Shown one piece after another: positions 34,394 through 44,821 of a DNA stretch of 64,000 bases; position 1 is the first letter of the stretch; each line of letters opens with the position of its first letter. The position numbers and the translations under genes were made by a program. The DNA is from Alistipes_A hominis (GTDB taxonomy: Bacteria; Bacteroidota; Bacteroidia; Bacteroidales; Rikenellaceae), in the NCBI RefSeq assembly GCF_014288115.1, contig NZ_JACOOK010000002.1, positions 310,001 through 374,000 on the forward strand, written 5' to 3'. A model generated the notes under the pieces. That model did not search any database, was not told where the DNA came from, and saw nothing but the letters and a program-made list of their open reading frames with translations.

Positions 34394-34701
34394 AAATCTT
34401 TTTAAGGTTAGATAGAATTAAAAGAATCTGCCAGAGATGTAAACTTGTATTTGTCAGTGTCTGTTGTAAACACTACAAAATTCGTTGGTTTATCCCTCAA
34501 AATAATGATAGTTTTTAATTTAAAGATATTATTGATTTTTATCCATAGGCATTAAATATTTAGAATATAATATTAGCATATTCTCGAAATTAAGTAAAAC
34601 AAATTCTCCGGGCAAATTCTCCGGGCAAATTCTTGGGAATTTGCTATATTTAGGTCTGAAATTATTATTATCCTCTTTTGATAGTAATATTTGAGAAACA
34701 T
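34394..34701. other. Long leader of NVEALA 2 with repeats
   Basis: A 308-base AT-rich non-coding stretch. It contains a 13-bp tandem repeat AAATTCTCCGGGC at 34601-34613 and 34614-34626, with a partial third copy to 34637. An overlapping inverted repeat has GCAAATTC (34625-34632) and GAATTTGC (34637-34644). An element ATTTCAGACCTAAATA (about 34645-34663 on the - strand) also occurs before NVEALA 1. Confidence 0.6.
34601..34637. repeat. 13-bp tandem repeat, 2.8 copies
   Basis: Two perfect copies of AAATTCTCCGGGC and a degenerate third (AAATTCTTGGG). It is located about 210 bases upstream of NVEALA 2, next to the presumed promoter element. Copy-number change by slippage could alter expression. 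Confidence 0.85.
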
Positions 34702-34737
34702 AAAAACACTCCGAAAAAAACTTTTCGGAGTGTTTTT
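34702..34737. terminator. Bidirectional terminator downstream of clpB, copy B
   Basis: CACTCCGAAAA at 34707-34717 pairs with TTTTCGGAGTG at 34722-34732, flanked by A and T tracts. It stops clpB transcription on the - strand and insulates module 2. Confidence 0.9.
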
Positions 34738-34885
34738 ATGAAATTAACCTATGGATAGCCCTTGCGCCGGGCGGGCGGTCGCGCGGCAACGCCGGATGAT
34801 CAGTTTTTGAAAACCAATCCTTTGGCGTCGGCGTCGACGGTGATCGTGCTGTTGCGGTCTACCTGGCCGGCCAGGATCTCTTTCG
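34702..34885. repeat. Duplicated clpB-end segment, copy B (intact)
   Basis: This is the functional copy: terminator, GC-rich spacer, clpB stop (34800-34802) and last ~28 codons. See copy A at 32674-32857 for the matching blocks. Confidence 0.88.
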
Positions 34886-37391
34886 AGAGTTCGTTGACCA
34901 GGTACCGTTGCAGCGTCCGTTTGACCGGACGTGCGCCGAACATCGGGTCGTACCCTTCTGCGGCGAGCCAGTCGATCGCTTTGTCGGTCACCTGCAGTGC
35001 GATGCTGTTCTGGGCCAGCATTTCGTTGATTTGGCGAATTTGCAGCACGACGATCTGGCGTACGTCGTCGCGGGTCAGCGGCGTGAACATCACGATCTCG
35101 TCGATACGGTTCAGGAACTCCGGCCGGATCGTCTGTTTCATCAGGTCGAAAACCTCTTTTTTAGTCTCTTCGAGCACGCTTTCGGGCGGCGTATCGTCGG
35201 TGTATTTCGACAGCCGGTCCATAATGATGTGCGAACCGATGTTCGACGTCATGATGATGATCGTGTTGCGGAAATCGACCGTGCGGCCTTTGTTGTCGGT
35301 CAGTCGGCCGTCGTCGAGCACTTGCAGCAGGATGTTGAACACGTCCGGATGCGCTTTCTCGATCTCGTCGAGCAGTACGACCGAGTAGGGCTTCCGCCGC
35401 ACGGCTTCGGTCAGTTGACCGCCTTCGTCGTAACCGACGTATCCCGGAGGCGCTCCGATCAGCCGCGATACGCTGTGCCGCTCCTGATACTCGCTCATGT
35501 CGATACGCGTCATCATCGTGTCGTCGTTGAACAGGTATTCGGCCAGCGCTTTGGCCAACTCGGTCTTGCCGACGCCGGTCGTGCCCAGAAAGATGAACGA
35601 TCCGATCGGCCGGCGCGGATCTTGCAACCCGGCCCGCGAACGCCGCACGGCGTCCGAAACGGCCGCGATCGCCTGATCCTGTCCGATTACCCGGTCGTGC
35701 AGCTCGCTCTCCATTTTCAGCAACTTCTCACGTTCGCTCTGCAGCATCCGGCTGACCGGAATGCCCGTCCAGCGGGCGACCACTTCGGCGATGTCTTCCG
35801 CATCGACCTCCTCTTTGATCATCGCCCCGGCCTCGGCGTTTTTGTTCACTTCGGCCTGCAGTTTCTGAATCTCGGTCTCCGTCTCGCGCATTTTGCCGTA
35901 ACGGATCTCGGCCACGCGGCCGTAGTCGCCGTTGCGTTCGGCTTCGGCGGCCTGAACCTTCAGATCGTCGAGCATCTGTTTGTTCTTCTGTATCTTCTCT
36001 AAAATATCCCGTTCGCTCTGCCATTTGGCGCGCAGGGTCGTGCGTTTGGCGTTCAGTTCGTCGATCTCGCGCGTCAGCTCTTCGATCCGACCCTTGTCCT
36101 TCTCGCGGCGAATCGCTTCGCGCTCGATCTCCAATTGGCGTACCTTCCGGTCGAGTTCGTCGATCTCTTCGGGCACGGAGTTCATTTCGAGCCGCAGCTT
36201 GGCCGCCGCTTCGTCGATCAGGTCGATCGCTTTGTCGGGCAGGAAGCGCGACGTGATGTACCGGTGCGACAGTTCGACCGACGCAATGATCGCCTCGTCT
36301 TTGATCCGCACCTTGTGGTGGTTTTCGTAACGCTCTTTCAGGCCCCGCAAAATCGAAATGGCGTCCACGGTCGTCGGTTCGTCGACCATTACCTTCTGGA
36401 AACGCCGTTCGAGCGCTTTGTCCTGTTCGAAATATTTCTGGAACTCGTCCAGCGTCGTGGCGCCGATCGCGCGCAACTCGCCCCGCGCCAGCGCCGGTTT
36501 CAGGATGTTGGCCGCATCCATCGCGCCGTCGCCTTTGCCGGCTCCGACCAGCGTATGGATTTCGTCGATGAACAGCAGGATCTCGCCTTCGGCCGAAATT
36601 ACTTCTTTGACCACGGCTTTCAGCCGCTCTTCGAACTCGCCCTTGTACTTCGCTCCGGCGATCAGCGCGCCCATATCCAGCGAATAAACCTGTTTGCTGC
36701 GCAGATTCTCCGGGACGTCGCCGTCGACGATCCGGTGCGCGATTCCTTCGGCGATGGCCGTTTTGCCGACGCCCGGTTCGCCGACCAGGATCGGGTTGTT
36801 TTTGGTTCGCCGCGACAGGATTTGCAGTACCCGCCGGATCTCCTCGTCCCGGCCGATCACCGGGTCGAGTTTGCCCTTGCGGGCCTGTTCGTTCAGGTTG
36901 ATCGCGTATTTGCCGAGCGCGTCGTACTCCTGCTCGCTGGTTTGGCTGTCGACGGTCGAACCTTTGCGCAGCTCTTTGATCGCCGCGATCAGTTCTTTTT
37001 CGGTCGCGCCGGCGTCTTTCAGCAGCCGTCCGGCCTCCCCTTTTTCGGCGATGATACCGAGCAGCAGGTGTTCGACCGAGGCGTATTTGTCGCCGAACGT
37101 TTTCGTGAAATCCGAGGCTTTCTGAATGACCGCGGAACTTTCGCGCGAAAAATAGGGGTCGCCGCCTTCGACTTTCGGCAGCCGGTCGATTTGTTGTTTC
37201 AGTACGCTTCGCAGCGCCCCGACGTTTACGCCGAGTTTTTGTAGCAGAAATACGCCCAGGCTGTCGTCCTCGGCGACAATGGCGCTCAGAATGTGCAGCG
37301 GTTCGACGGCTTGGTTGCCGTTGCCCGACGCGAGGTTCATGGCGCTTTGCAGGACTTCCTGCGCTTTGATTGTCAGACTGTTGATGTTCAT
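34800..37391 (-). CDS. clpB: ATP-dependent disaggregase ClpB
   Basis: An 863-residue Hsp100 chaperone that, with DnaK, pulls proteins out of aggregates. It has the Clp-N domain (1-145), first AAA module (Walker A GEPGVGKTA, Walker B ILLFIDEIHT), ClpB-specific coiled-coil middle domain (~400-525), and second AAA module (Walker A GTTGVGKTEL, with YVGYDEGG pore loop). There is no IGF/IGL loop for ClpP, which fits ClpB. The 3' end is the site of the duplicated flank and of the NVEALA/propeller cassettes. Its upstream region (37392-37759) contains repeated AAATGAC motifs that may be heat-shock control sites. Confidence 0.97.
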   Translation of the reverse strand: MNINSLTIKAQEVLQSAMNLASGNGNQAVEPLHILSAIVAEDDSLGVFLLQKLGVNVGALRSVLKQQIDRLPKVEGGDPYFSRESSAVIQKASDFTKTFGDKYASVEHLLLGIIAEKGEAGRLLKDAGATEKELIAAIKELRKGSTVDSQTSEQEYDALGKYAINLNEQARKGKLDPVIGRDEEIRRVLQILSRRTKNNPILVGEPGVGKTAIAEGIAHRIVDGDVPENLRSKQVYSLDMGALIAGAKYKGEFEERLKAVVKEVISAEGEILLFIDEIHTLVGAGKGDGAMDAANILKPALARGELRAIGATTLDEFQKYFEQDKALERRFQKVMVDEPTTVDAISILRGLKERYENHHKVRIKDEAIIASVELSHRYITSRFLPDKAIDLIDEAAAKLRLEMNSVPEEIDELDRKVRQLEIEREAIRREKDKGRIEELTREIDELNAKRTTLRAKWQSERDILEKIQKNKQMLDDLKVQAAEAERNGDYGRVAEIRYGKMRETETEIQKLQAEVNKNAEAGAMIKEEVDAEDIAEVVARWTGIPVSRMLQSEREKLLKMESELHDRVIGQDQAIAAVSDAVRRSRAGLQDPRRPIGSFIFLGTTGVGKTELAKALAEYLFNDDTMMTRIDMSEYQERHSVSRLIGAPPGYVGYDEGGQLTEAVRRKPYSVVLLDEIEKAHPDVFNILLQVLDDGRLTDNKGRTVDFRNTIIIMTSNIGSHIIMDRLSKYTDDTPPESVLEETKKEVFDLMKQTIRPEFLNRIDEIVMFTPLTRDDVRQIVVLQIRQINEMLAQNSIALQVTDKAIDWLAAEGYDPMFGARPVKRTLQRYLVNELSKEILAGQVDRNSTITVDADAKGLVFKN

Positions 37392-37759
37392 ATCTTATTC
37401 TCCTTTTATTTTCGTGTTTTATCCGTTGTTTCAGGAAAGCAGCAAAATGGCTGCCAGAGAACGGTTTGTGAAAAAATGACGCAGAATACCGGACAAAAAT
37501 GACAGAACGAACTGTCCGGAAGACATATCCGTGGCATAAATCCTGCCTAAATGACAGGACGGTCCTTCCTGTTTTCCGGAATGCTACGGATTTGTTTTCT
37601 AAGCTATTTTCGATCGTTTGTTCAAAATATAATAGTTATATTTACGTTATTGAATTATCAAGCTGATAAATAATGAATTACTCGCGTCGAACGGGAAAGG
37701 AGAGAAACGATAAACGGGTCCGGATTGTCCGGGTTCTAATAACCTAAAAACTTCAGATT
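37392..37759. other. Divergent regulatory region clpB / propeller 3
   Basis: This 368-base stretch holds no gene. AAATGAC occurs at 37474-37480, 37497-37503 and 37549-37555; the last two extend to a 12-bp direct repeat AAATGACAGAAC / AAATGACAGGAC. An inverted repeat CCGGACA (37489-37495) and TGTCCGG (37513-37519) overlaps the second copy. For propeller 3, TTTG at 37617-37620 and TATATTTA at 37637-37644 form a poor promoter with short spacing. These are candidates for stress control of clpB. Confidence 0.5.
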
Positions 37760-38974
37760 ATGACAAATGCGTTTTTTCATTCGGAACATGCCGGACGCGT
37801 CGTCGTCCGTTGGTTCGCCGTTGCGGCGTTTTCGGCTTTTTCGGCCGGCTGCGGCCGGCCGGCTGCCGTTTCCGACGGCGTGGCCGAGCGGGTGGTGATC
37901 GGTGCGGATACCGTGGTCGTCTGCGACCTGAACAAGATCCGCGATACGATCGACCTCCCGCTGAGCGAACTGACCGCCGAAAAACTGAGGATCGTAAAAC
38001 TGGAAACCCGTCCCGAGGCATTTTTCAAGCCGTCCAAAACGTTCGTTTCCGAAAATTACATCGGGGTCGTAGGCTACGAACCGGCCTCTTTCAAACTGTT
38101 CGACGGGAATGGGAAATTCCTGAACGATATCGGGACGCAGGGGCGCGGTCCCAACGAATACCGCAACATTTACTGGGCTCAGATCGACGAGGGCTCCGGC
38201 CGCGTGTTTATCCTGCCGTGGCAAAGCGACCGGATTTTGGTCTTCGGGCTCGACGGGTCGTCGCTGCCGTCGATACCGTTGCCTTGCAGGTCTCCGAAAG
38301 GGATTTTCCGGGCGAACCCCGACTCGACGGTTTCGGTAAGCGTCCTGCCGTTCGAAAACGCGGGAATCGAAAGTTTCGTCTGGAACCAAGATATGCAGGG
38401 AAACGTGGTCGCCCGGATCGATGCGGCCCCCTTCCGGATCAAGGCGGATTTCGGGAATGAAATGGCGTCCGAAAACGCAACCCGTTTCGAACCCGTTCTG
38501 ATGTATTCCGACGGTCACCGGCCCGATTCGTTGCGTTATTACGATCCGCAGGCCAACCGCCTGGTGCCCGTATTTGCCGTTCGGCATCTTGCCGAACGGA
38601 AGCCGATCTATCCGAAGTACGCCGAGACGGGCGATTATTTCTGGGCGTCGTTTAGCCAGACCATGGAACAAACCGGGGCGCACTCTTTTACTTCGTCGGC
38701 TCCCGTATTCTTTCTGGTCGATAAAAACGACCTTACCGGAGCTTATTTCAAACTGAAACTGGATGAACTGGCCGATATCGCCGTCTGGCCCGGTCATTTG
38801 CAGGACGGCTATTTTCTTTGGAACGTTCCGGCCATTACGCTCAAAAAGTCTTTGCGAGGGATTCTCGACGCGGGATACGACGCCGATCCGCAGGCGGTCG
38901 AAAAGATCCGGCGACTGGATGCCGAACTCGACGACGAGGATAACAACGTAGTCATATACGCCCGTCTGAAATAG
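37760..38974 (+). CDS. 6-bladed beta-propeller lipoprotein 3
   Basis: A 404-residue lipoprotein: signal residues ~15-31 with lipobox FSAGC (Cys31). Family hallmarks are LRIVKLETRPEAFF, GVVGYEPASFKLFDGNG and the exact GRGPNEY. Unlike propellers 1 and 2 its base composition is GC-rich like the chromosome, so it looks like a long-term resident. It is on the other side of clpB and has no NVEALA gene beside it. The long N-region before the hydrophobic stretch (MTNAFFHSEHAGRVVVRW) is unusual; the start could be internal, but no better start codon is evident. Confidence 0.82.
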   Translation: MTNAFFHSEHAGRVVVRWFAVAAFSAFSAGCGRPAAVSDGVAERVVIGADTVVVCDLNKIRDTIDLPLSELTAEKLRIVKLETRPEAFFKPSKTFVSENYIGVVGYEPASFKLFDGNGKFLNDIGTQGRGPNEYRNIYWAQIDEGSGRVFILPWQSDRILVFGLDGSSLPSIPLPCRSPKGIFRANPDSTVSVSVLPFENAGIESFVWNQDMQGNVVARIDAAPFRIKADFGNEMASENATRFEPVLMYSDGHRPDSLRYYDPQANRLVPVFAVRHLAERKPIYPKYAETGDYFWASFSQTMEQTGAHSFTSSAPVFFLVDKNDLTGAYFKLKLDELADIAVWPGHLQDGYFLWNVPAITLKKSLRGILDAGYDADPQAVEKIRRLDAELDDEDNNVVIYARLK

Positions 38975-38989
38975 AAAAAGCGACCCGCC

Positions 38990-39020
38990 TTGTCGATTCC
39001 GGTCGAATTTCGTATCTTTG
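38990..39020 (+). promoter_or_regulatory. Promoter for dnaX
   Basis: TTG at 38990-38992, 20 bases, then TATCTTTG at 39013-39020. It supports the ATG at 39039 rather than the upstream frame from 39018. Confidence 0.7.
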
Positions 39021-39038
39021 TTTCCGGAAAGGAAAATT

Positions 39039-40910
<1,872 letters not shown>

Positions 40911-40927
40911 CGGCTTTCCCGAAATTG

Positions 40928-40956
40928 TTGTGTTTCGCGGAATTTGACTACCTTTG
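40928..40956 (+). promoter_or_regulatory. Promoter for tyrS-asnA
   Basis: TTG at 40928-40930, 18 bases, then TACCTTTG at 40949-40956. The leader to the tyrS ATG at 41020 is about 57 bases, too short for a T-box and without one. Confidence 0.6.
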
Positions 40957-41019
40957 CACGGATCGCGGCGGCCGGCCGCGAACGATCCACTAAAAATCTG
41001 CTAAAAGCACATAAAACCG

Positions 41020-42309
41020 ATGAATTTTGTAGAGGAACTCAAATGGAGGGGCATGGTGCACGATATCATGCCGGGAACCGAGGAGCAATTGAACAAGGAG
41101 ATGACGACGGCTTACGTCGGAATCGACCCGACGGCGGATTCGCTGCATATCGGGCACCTTGTCAGCATTATGATCCTGAAACACTTCCAGCGGTGCGGGC
41201 ATAAGCCCATTTTCCTGGTGGGCGGGGCTACCGGCATGATCGGCGACCCGTCGGGCAAGTCGCTTGAGCGCAACCTGCTCGACGAGGAGACCCTGCGTCG
41301 CAACCAGGAGGGGATCAGAAGGCAGCTCAGTCACCTGATCGACTTCGAGTCCGACGCTCCGAATGCGGCCGAACTGGTCAACAACTACGACTGGATGAAG
41401 AATTTCACGTTCCTGGAATTTATTCGCGACATCGGCAAATGCATTACGGTCAACTACATGATGGCCAAAGACTCTGTCAAGAAGCGCTTCAGCGGCGAGG
41501 GCGACGGCATGTCGTTCACCGAATTTACGTACCAACTGGTGCAAGGAACCGATTTTTTGCATCTTTATCAGCATAAGAACTGCAAATTGCAAATGGGCGG
41601 TTCCGACCAATGGGGAAATATCACCACCGGAACCGAGTTGATCCGCCGCAAAACAGGCGGCGAAGCGTTCGGGCTGACCTGCCCGCTGATCAAGAAGGCG
41701 GACGGGACGAAATTCGGCAAAACCGAGGCCGGGAACGTATGGCTCGATGCGCGTTATACGTCGCCGTACCAGTTCTACCAATTCTGGCTGAACGTCAGCG
41801 ACGAAGATGCCGAACGTTATATTAAGATATTCACGATGCTCGATCGGCAAACGATCGATGCGCTGATCGCCGCGCACCGGGAGGCGCCCCATTTGCGCGA
41901 GTTGCAGAAGACGCTGGCCCGCGAGATTACCTGCATGATTCATTCCGAGGAGGAGTACCGCAAGGCGGTCGAGGCTTCGGGTATCCTATTCGGAAATGCG
42001 ACGGCCGATGCGTTGCGCCGGATCGACGAGCGGACGTTCCTACAGGTTTTCGACGGAGTTCCGCAGTTCGAAGTGCCGGCTTCGACGCTTGCCGGCGGAG
42101 TGAATTTCATCGCTCTGTGCACCGAACATGCGTCGGTTTTCCCGTCGAAAGGCGAAGCCCGCAAGCTGATCCAGGGAGGCGGCATATCGCTCAACAAAGA
42201 GAAGGTTACCGCGGTCGATGCGATCGTTTCGGCCTCCGACCTGATCTCCGGTAAATACCTGCTCGTGCAAAAGGGAAAAAAGAACTATTTCCTGATCGTT
42301 GTCAAATAA
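41020..42309 (+). CDS. tyrS: Tyrosyl-tRNA synthetase
   Basis: A class I synthetase (429 aa) that charges tRNA-Tyr. The HIGH motif is DSLHIGHLV near residue 40. The KMSKS loop is KFGKTE near 233 (KFGKS type). GGSDQWGNI binds tyrosine and ATP. The C-terminal S4 RNA-binding domain (~360-429) is present: ARKLIQGGGISLN. It is followed 18 bases later by asnA, probably as one transcript. Confidence 0.97.
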   Translation: MNFVEELKWRGMVHDIMPGTEEQLNKEMTTAYVGIDPTADSLHIGHLVSIMILKHFQRCGHKPIFLVGGATGMIGDPSGKSLERNLLDEETLRRNQEGIRRQLSHLIDFESDAPNAAELVNNYDWMKNFTFLEFIRDIGKCITVNYMMAKDSVKKRFSGEGDGMSFTEFTYQLVQGTDFLHLYQHKNCKLQMGGSDQWGNITTGTELIRRKTGGEAFGLTCPLIKKADGTKFGKTEAGNVWLDARYTSPYQFYQFWLNVSDEDAERYIKIFTMLDRQTIDALIAAHREAPHLRELQKTLAREITCMIHSEEEYRKAVEASGILFGNATADALRRIDERTFLQVFDGVPQFEVPASTLAGGVNFIALCTEHASVFPSKGEARKLIQGGGISLNKEKVTAVDAIVSASDLISGKYLLVQKGKKNYFLIVVK

Positions 42310-42327
42310 CCGTAAACGCCCGATAAG

Positions 42328-43365
42328 ATGACATTGATAAAACCTTCCGGATACCGCAACCTGCTCGAAAACGTCGAGAACACCGAAAAGGCGATCAAGC
42401 ATGTAAAGGATATGTTTCAGGAGAACCTGTCCGCACAGCTCGCCCTGCTGCGGGTGACGGCCCCGATGGTCGTACTGACCGGAACGGGGATCAACGACGA
42501 CCTGAACAGCGTGGAACGTCCCGTTTCGTTTCCGATCCGCGATATGAACGAGCAACGCGCCGAAGTGGTGCATTCGCTGGCCAAATGGAAAAGACTGAAG
42601 TTAGGCGAAATGAAAGTGGCTCCCGGCCGCGGGATTTATACCGATATGAACGCGCTGCGTCCGGACGAAGAGCTGGACAATATCCATTCGCTGTACGTCG
42701 ACCAGTGGGATTGGGAGAAGGTGATCACGCGCGAACAGCGCAACATCGCTTTCCTGAAACAAACGGTGCGCCGTATCTACGAGGCGATCAAAGTGACCGA
42801 AAACAAATTGTACGTCGAGTTTCCGCAGTTGGTTCCGTCGCTGCCCGAGGAGATCCATTTCATCCATGCGCAGCAGTTGCTCGACCTGTATCCCGGCAAA
42901 AAACCGAAAGAGCGCGAGAACGAGATCGTACGGCGATACGGCGCCGTATTCGTGATCGGGATCGGCGCGGCCCTTTCGGACGGCGAGCCGCATGACGGCC
43001 GCGCCGCGGATTACGACGACTGGAGTACGCCGAACGAAGAGGGTTACAACGGGCTGAACGGCGACCTGCTGCTGTGGAATCCGGTGCTCGGAAACGCTTT
43101 CGAGGTGTCGAGCATGGGGATTCGCGTGGACGAGACGTCGCTGGCGCGGCAGCTCGAAATACGCGGGCAACAGGCCAAACGCGATCTCTATTTTCATAAA
43201 AAGCTGCTGGCCGGGGAGTTGCCCTGCACGATCGGCGGCGGGATCGGGCAGTCGCGGTTGTGCATGTACCTGCTGCGCAAAGCCCACATCGGCGAGATAC
43301 AGAGCAGTATCTGGCCGGAATCGATGCGCCGCGAATGTTCCGAAGCGGGTATCGAGTTGGTTTGA
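42328..43365 (+). CDS. asnA: Aspartate-ammonia ligase AsnA
   Basis: Ammonia-dependent asparagine synthetase (345 aa), a relative of class II aspartyl-tRNA synthetases. It makes asparagine from aspartate, ATP and NH4+. Signatures: ERPVSFPI near the N-terminus, VDQWDWEKV, ENEIVRRYGAVFVIGIG, and the C-terminal class II motif 3 GGGIGQSRLCMYLL. It shares the tyrS promoter and ends at a terminator. Confidence 0.96.
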   Translation: MTLIKPSGYRNLLENVENTEKAIKHVKDMFQENLSAQLALLRVTAPMVVLTGTGINDDLNSVERPVSFPIRDMNEQRAEVVHSLAKWKRLKLGEMKVAPGRGIYTDMNALRPDEELDNIHSLYVDQWDWEKVITREQRNIAFLKQTVRRIYEAIKVTENKLYVEFPQLVPSLPEEIHFIHAQQLLDLYPGKKPKERENEIVRRYGAVFVIGIGAALSDGEPHDGRAADYDDWSTPNEEGYNGLNGDLLLWNPVLGNAFEVSSMGIRVDETSLARQLEIRGQQAKRDLYFHKKLLAGELPCTIGGGIGQSRLCMYLLRKAHIGEIQSSIWPESMRRECSEAGIELV

Positions 43366-43394
43366 TTCTTAGGAATAATTGTTTATAAATGCCG

Positions 43395-43431
43395 CCGTGC
43401 GGGTTCCGGAAGGGATCCGCGCGGTTTTTTT
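43395..43431 (+). terminator. Terminator of tyrS-asnA
   Basis: CCGTGCGG at 43395-43402 pairs with CCGCGCGG at 43417-43424 (one G-U pair), loop of 14 bases, then seven T to 43431. Confidence 0.82.
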
Positions 43432-43456
43432 GCGTCTGCCGTTTACCGGGTGGTTT

Positions 43457-44821
43457 TTAAAGCGCGGCGATCCGGGATTCTTTCGGATAGAGGTTGTTGC
43501 ACCGTCCGCCGATCCGTTTGATCCATCCGAGCGGCAGGCCGTTGTAGCAGACCATGTTGATGCCTTCCTGCAACAGGGAGGGGTCGATTTCGTTTTTACG
43601 CAGGTAATCGAGAGTCTGCGGCAGGTCGAACTCGGCCTGCGGAACCGTTTCGCGCGATACGTCGTGGAACAGGGCCAACGCATGTTCGGGTTTGAATTTC
43701 GCGCCGAAGAGCTGTCCGGCGGGAATGCCCGAATGGATGACCGTCAGACTCTCGGAAATCTGCCGGACGGCTCCGAACGCTTCCCGGTAGTAGGCGTAGG
43801 CGGTGCCGTTGACCTTCGCGAAGCGCATGTATTCGGGTTGGGCCACCCATTGCGACAGGATGTCGGTTTCGGGGCGATTGAGCGCCGAAAAGATCGCTTT
43901 GCGCGGCTTCGGCGTACGTTCCCGCCGCCGTCCGTCGCTTTTGCGGATTACGGCTGCGAAAAAGCCTTCTCCCTTCACCCGGTGCGGATAAAACCGGAAC
44001 GTATTGATCCCGTCCGTTTCTCCTTTTACGACGCCCCATGAAGGATCGACGGCGATTTCGACCGGTTCGCAGTCGTATTCGCCGCACAGCCAGGCGATGT
44101 TTTCTTCGTTTTCTGCGGCGTTGAACGTACAGGTGCTGTATATCAGGATTCCGCCGGGACGCAGCGAACCCCAGATGTCGCTGAGGATGCGTCGCTGGCG
44201 TGCCGCGCAGAGTTTGACGCCCTGTTCGCTCCACTCGGTGCGCGCCGCCGGATCTTTGCGGAACATGCCTTCGCCCGAGCACGGAGCGTCCACGGCGATC
44301 AGGTCGAAATAGTGTTCGAACGGGGCGAAATGCGCCGGGTCGTTGTTGGTCACCACGATGTTTCCGATCCCCCATTTGACCGCATTTGCGGCCAATACCG
44401 AAGCCCGTTGGCGGATCACCTCGTTGGCGACGACCAGGCCTTCGGCTCCGGCCAGGGTCGAAAGAAGCGTCGTCTTGCCGCCGGGGGCCGCGCACAGGTC
44501 GAGTATCCTGGGAGCGGCGTCCGGCTCGAAAATCTGCCTGAAAATTGCTTCGAGGAACATCGAACTGGCTTCCTGGACGTAATAGGCGCCGCCGTGGAAC
44601 GCCGGGTCGAGCGTGAATTGCGGGCGTTCGTCGAGGTAGTAGCCGTAACGGCACCACGGAACCTGCCTGCCTTCGGGTTGCGACCCGATTTTGTAGGGGT
44701 TGAAACGGATGCTGACCGGCGATTCGCCGTTGTCCAGCGCGGCGAACAATCGTTCCGCTTCGGAAGTCCCGAGCGACTCCGTCGTCCGGCTGCGAAAAAG
44801 TTCGGGCAGCGGCAGGGTCAT
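43457..44821 (-). CDS. RsmF/NOL1-Nop2-Sun family rRNA m5C methyltransferase
   Basis: A 454-residue SAM-dependent RNA cytosine-5 methyltransferase. SAM binding is seen in DLCAAPGGKTT. Motif IV DAPCSGEGMF carries the release cysteine, and motif VI STCTF the catalytic cysteine. The C-terminal ~150 residues fit the RsmF-type extension and PUA-like domain. The likely target is 16S rRNA; the exact base cannot be read from sequence. The ATG at 44821 overlaps the stop of the deoxynucleoside kinase gene as ATGA. Confidence 0.88.
   Translation of the reverse strand: MTLPLPELFRSRTTESLGTSEAERLFAALDNGESPVSIRFNPYKIGSQPEGRQVPWCRYGYYLDERPQFTLDPAFHGGAYYVQEASSMFLEAIFRQIFEPDAAPRILDLCAAPGGKTTLLSTLAGAEGLVVANEVIRQRASVLAANAVKWGIGNIVVTNNDPAHFAPFEHYFDLIAVDAPCSGEGMFRKDPAARTEWSEQGVKLCAARQRRILSDIWGSLRPGGILIYSTCTFNAAENEENIAWLCGEYDCEPVEIAVDPSWGVVKGETDGINTFRFYPHRVKGEGFFAAVIRKSDGRRRERTPKPRKAIFSALNRPETDILSQWVAQPEYMRFAKVNGTAYAYYREAFGAVRQISESLTVIHSGIPAGQLFGAKFKPEHALALFHDVSRETVPQAEFDLPQTLDYLRKNEIDPSLLQEGINMVCYNGLPLGWIKRIGGRCNNLYPKESRIAAL

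Noticed and set aside
34601..34637. CRISPR-like repeat
   Set aside because: Copies are contiguous 13-mers with no spacers and no cas genes are near.
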